Part shown: positions 61,701 through 64,000 of the stretch, one piece after another | How positions within the stretch are numbered: position 1 is the stretch's first letter | How the letters are laid out: every line of letters starts with the position of its first letter | The notes under the pieces: model-generated | Told to the model about the DNA's origin: nothing | The model's input: the letters and a program-made list of their open reading frames with translations, nothing else | Database searches by the model: none | Position numbers and translations under genes: made by a program | NCBI RefSeq assembly: GCF_029168945.1 | Contig: NC_083602.1 | Location: 88,918,027-88,982,026 of the forward strand | Length of the DNA stretch: 64,000 nucleotides | Direction of reading: 5' to 3' | DNA from: Cannabis sativa | Taxonomy: Eukaryota > Streptophyta > Magnoliopsida > Rosales > Cannabaceae

Positions 61701-62515
61701 GGTGTGAGACCGCTTCTTCAACCATTCATAGATAGGTGAAAATATATGCGTCAGTACTTAGTTGGCTATTGGTACATTTCATTATGTGCTTCAAGTTCCA
61801 CTACTAGTGTTGGTGATATTTTGCTGAGCCTGTGAAAACTCTTCAACAAATTGTCTTAGTCATGCTCGTAGTCCTTCCAATACCTCTATTAGATCGTTAG
61901 CCTTAACTATTATTGGGTTTTCTAGAACATCAACTATCTGTGGGTCAGCGGAACACACATCCTTAGCCCCCACCTCTATTGGTCGTTCTTTTTTCACATT
62001 GATTCTAACTGATCTTCTAGTTTCATGTGTGAGCTCTTACAAGAAAGGTTAATTTAATAGAAACAAAAGAGTTCAATTATCGGGAGAGAAGATTCCATGA
62101 ATATATCTAAACTTAATGTTGTCAAGCTTAACTAGTAATATTCTATTTATCAAACAAAGTCTTATGAATTCCTAATATAATTTATTCTAAATTTTCAAGA
62201 AAGGAACACTGTCCTTCCTAGTTTCAATTCAAGACAATAAAGAAAAATAAAACCTATTCATATTCTTCATAAAAAGTGTAATCAATCATAACAGGTAATA
62301 TACTCTTAATTTCTCTAAGCACCCACTACAGATGAGGCACTAATTCTAGGAAACATATTTTAACAAAAATCTATGTATCACATATAAAACTATTAATGGC
62401 AATACCAAGAAAATTAAAACTAACACTTACATAATAATGAGAGGGATCTTTTTCAGTCTTCTGTATGTATACCGTGAGTATCCTTCGGGCTAACGGACGA
62501 TCGGCTCTGATACCA
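58705..62515 (-). mobile_element. Decayed gypsy-like internal domain with primer-binding site
   Basis: On the - strand the Met-tRNA-type primer site TGGTATCAGAGCC is at 62515-62503 and the polypurine tract at about 58705. Between them are only 3.8 kb, with no recognisable protease, RT, RNase H or integrase. A gag-like but stop-broken stretch may lie near 61990-61800, and a 65-residue frame at 61521-61324 is unassigned. Beyond the primer site only about 14 bp of its LTR end (TATAACGCCCCGAC, + strand) remain before Cassandra sequence begins. The element is non-autonomous or deleted. Confidence 0.55.
59030..59200. repeat. Tandem repeat of about 46 bp
   Basis: Four units contain CATCCTTACATGCCATTAAG followed by a TTATTTATTCTT-type tail, at spacing 46, 45 and 48 bp (TTACATG at 59041, 59087, 59132 and 59180). 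They lie within the decayed gypsy interior. Confidence 0.85.
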
Positions 62516-62532
62516 ACTATAACGCCCCGACC

Positions 62533-62741
62533 TATAAGAGCCATTTAGTCCGTGGGTGTAAGGGCCCAATGGAGGCTTGAAGCGGGGACGTTACAAATGG
62601 TATCAGAGCCTTGATCCAGCCGGAAGTGTGGTCGACGAGGACGTCGGACCAGTGGGGGGTGATCGTGACGCGGCAGTCCCGTGATCCGTAAGGGGAAACA
62701 CCGGTAGCCGTGCAATCCCACACCGCCTGGGGAAGGTCAAG
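62533..62741 (+). mobile_element. 5'-truncated Cassandra LTR end and internal domain (right)
   Basis: Only the last 63 bp of the 5' LTR are present (TATAAGAGCC to GTTACA at 62533-62595). The primer site TGGTATCAGAGCC follows at 62598-62610, then an interior of about 130 bp ending in the purine tract GGGGAAGGTCAAG. It is closely similar to the left copy in inverse orientation. Confidence 0.85.
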
Positions 62742-63093
62742 TGGGATGATTCTGAGACTGTGTAGGTATGGGACTACACAGTTAAAGAGAGCTTAAATGG
62801 ATTGATTGGTACTACCTATATCAACAAGGTGCATCTTGTTTTTCGGTAGCCCATCTCGAAAGAACTCCACAGTTAAGCGTGCTTGGCTTGGAGCAATTTC
62901 AAGGATGGGTGACCTCCTGGGAAGTTTTCCCAGGAAGCGTGTGAGTGAGGACAAAGCACGCTGGAAACACTCGTGTTGGTCTGTAGGGTCAGTCATCAGT
63001 CCATGAAGTAGCCAGAGTGACGTACTCGTGTATAAGAGCCATTCATTTCGTGGGTGTAAGGACCCAATGGAGGCTTGAAACGGGGACGTTACA
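62742..63093 (+). mobile_element. Cassandra-type LTR (right)
   Basis: A complete 352-bp LTR, starting TGGGATGATTCTGAGACTG and ending CGGGGACGTTACA, with 5S rRNA-like sequence in the middle. It matches the left LTR base for base over long stretches. Confidence 0.88.
62828..62945 (+). ncRNA. 5S rRNA-like segment in the right Cassandra LTR
   Basis: GAACTCCACAGTTAAGCGTG and GGATGGGTGACCTCCTGGGA match the plant 5S rRNA internal control region, including an intact GCGTGCTT A box. It is part of the retroelement LTR; Pol III could drive it as known for Cassandra. It is not a true 5S gene. Confidence 0.88.
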
Positions 63094-63099
63094 AATATA

Positions 63100-64000
63100 C
63101 TAGGTAGAAGGTGCGTGCAATGCACGCACTACTTAGTCTTATCATCAAAATTTTTAAGGTAATATATTAGTATATTTATATTATGAATATTTAATATAAG
63201 GTATGATATTAATATTTACTCTCCTTGTGTAAGGAAGCTTAATTCTCTTTCAAATGTTGTTCGAAGTGTTATACTACATCAATTTCGTTGACATGATGAA
63301 GTGTAGTGAGAGTATGGTTCACCTACAAATCACATTGAGATAAGTTGTGTTCAATAAATTAGTTCACAACAATCTAATAAATAATTTGTGTCCATTTTTT
63401 TTTTGTATAATATCTGCGGGGACTTATTTTCATACACTTTTTATAATCTCCACATTCCTCTAAGCTACTAACAAGAGATATAAAATAGACCTTTTGAAAA
63501 ATAAATAAATTAAATAGAAAGAAATTTCAAGGATAGATATAAATTATTTTTTATTTGAAACAGATATATAAACGAAGTTTTGAAACAATATCCTAACAAC
63601 TAAAAAAGGGAATTGTCAAATATGTATATTTCATTTACATTAAAAATTATATATATTACACATCCAACCAACCATATGATATTCATACAATGTGTAACAA
63701 GTCCATGATCTTCATTTATACCTTCCACCACGAAAATAGAATAGTCCGATTATATCTATTTTCAATGAAATTTGAAAAAATCTAACACACAATGAAAGAA
63801 AAAAATGGGAAAGCGAAAAATCAGAAACCACTCTACTTGATCTCGAACAATCAATGTAGTGTCTTAGCAGTTGATCCCTCTACAAACCAAAAGTTTCGAA
63901 GAAAAACAAATGTGTCTCCAATCAACATTGAGAATGTCATGTTTTTATAAAATAAGGTGTGCCAATTTCAACTTCAAAAGATAAATATAAAGCACCTAAC
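63100..64000 (-). mobile_element. Helitron 3' end (element continues past the window)
   Basis: On the - strand a palindromic hairpin GTGCGTGCATTGCACGCAC (63129-63111) is followed after seven bases by the terminal CTAG (63103-63100), then a T. This is the Helitron 3' signature: a hairpin, then CTRR inserted at an A/T site. The remainder to 64000 is AT-rich without a recognised Rep/helicase frame. The 5' TC end would lie beyond the window. Confidence 0.65.

Larger units (their letters stand above)
55348..63093. mobile_element. Composite retroelement: inverted Cassandra LTRs around a gypsy-like element
   Basis: From left to right the block contains a - strand Cassandra LTR and interior, a - strand gypsy-like LTR and decayed interior with primer site, a 5'-truncated + strand Cassandra with its interior, and a complete + strand Cassandra LTR. 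Both outer edges are LTR 3' ends (TGTAACG at the left, CGTTACA at the right). The direct pentamer AATAT lies at 55343-55347 and 63094-63098. The block could have integrated as one 7,746-bp unit. Components are listed separately. Confidence 0.6.

Noticed and set aside
62828..62945. A genuine 5S rRNA gene
   Set aside because: The 5' third has diverged from 5S, and the segment sits inside a bounded LTR with TG...CA ends, primer site and purine tract nearby.

Overview
This window is nuclear DNA of a flowering plant, almost certainly a eudicot. It holds intron-rich genes of plant families, a perfect-looking miR172 target site, AT-rich intergenic DNA and a dense load of plant transposons. I cannot fix the species from sequence alone. 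All gene models below come from reading splice junctions by eye and checking that the reading frame is kept across them.

There are three apparently intact genes. (1) A RAP2-7/TOE1-type AP2 transcription factor lies on the + strand (CDS 6869-10144, ten exons, 501 aa), with two AP2 domains, EAR motifs and a miR172 site in the last exon. (2) A NOT4/CNOT4-like RING-RRM-CCCH protein lies on the - strand (CDS 28261-22292, twelve exons, 1033 aa), with a 5'UTR intron and a minisatellite just downstream. (3) A cytosolic ascorbate peroxidase lies on the + strand (CDS 45804-47682, nine coding exons, 249 aa), with a 5'UTR intron and a heat-shock-element-like site upstream. The three are unrelated single-copy-type plant genes, not a pathway cluster.

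The rest is mostly mobile DNA. From 1 to about 2 kb there is a decayed Mutator-like element with DUF1985 and MuDR-type fragments and a GGTCCGA-rich tandem array. Several short TIR elements (MITEs) recur: a fold-back family at 4.3 and 41.7 kb, a GAGAAATGCTA family at 12.0, 18.8 and 53.4 kb, and a GGGTAAATA family at 16.2, 17.6 and 19.4 kb. The last copy carries a nested LINE RNase H fragment. A 268-bp MULE-type MITE at 13.8 kb encloses a tRNA-like segment. A TRIM-like element lies at 14.5-15.4 kb. Between 30 and 44 kb lie a long-TIR MITE, a 744-bp TIR element, a hAT MITE, a LINE relic with a solo LTR beside it, a nearly full LINE (36283-41417) with a 15-bp target duplication, and a Pack-MULE-like element (42782-44069) with a 9-bp duplication.

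The most unusual object is at 55348-63093. Two Cassandra-type TRIM pieces carrying 5S rRNA-like sequence lie in inverted orientation at the two ends of a decayed Ty3/gypsy-like element. The whole 7.7-kb block is flanked by AATAT on both sides, as if it integrated as one unit, 1 bp from the terminus of a Helitron.
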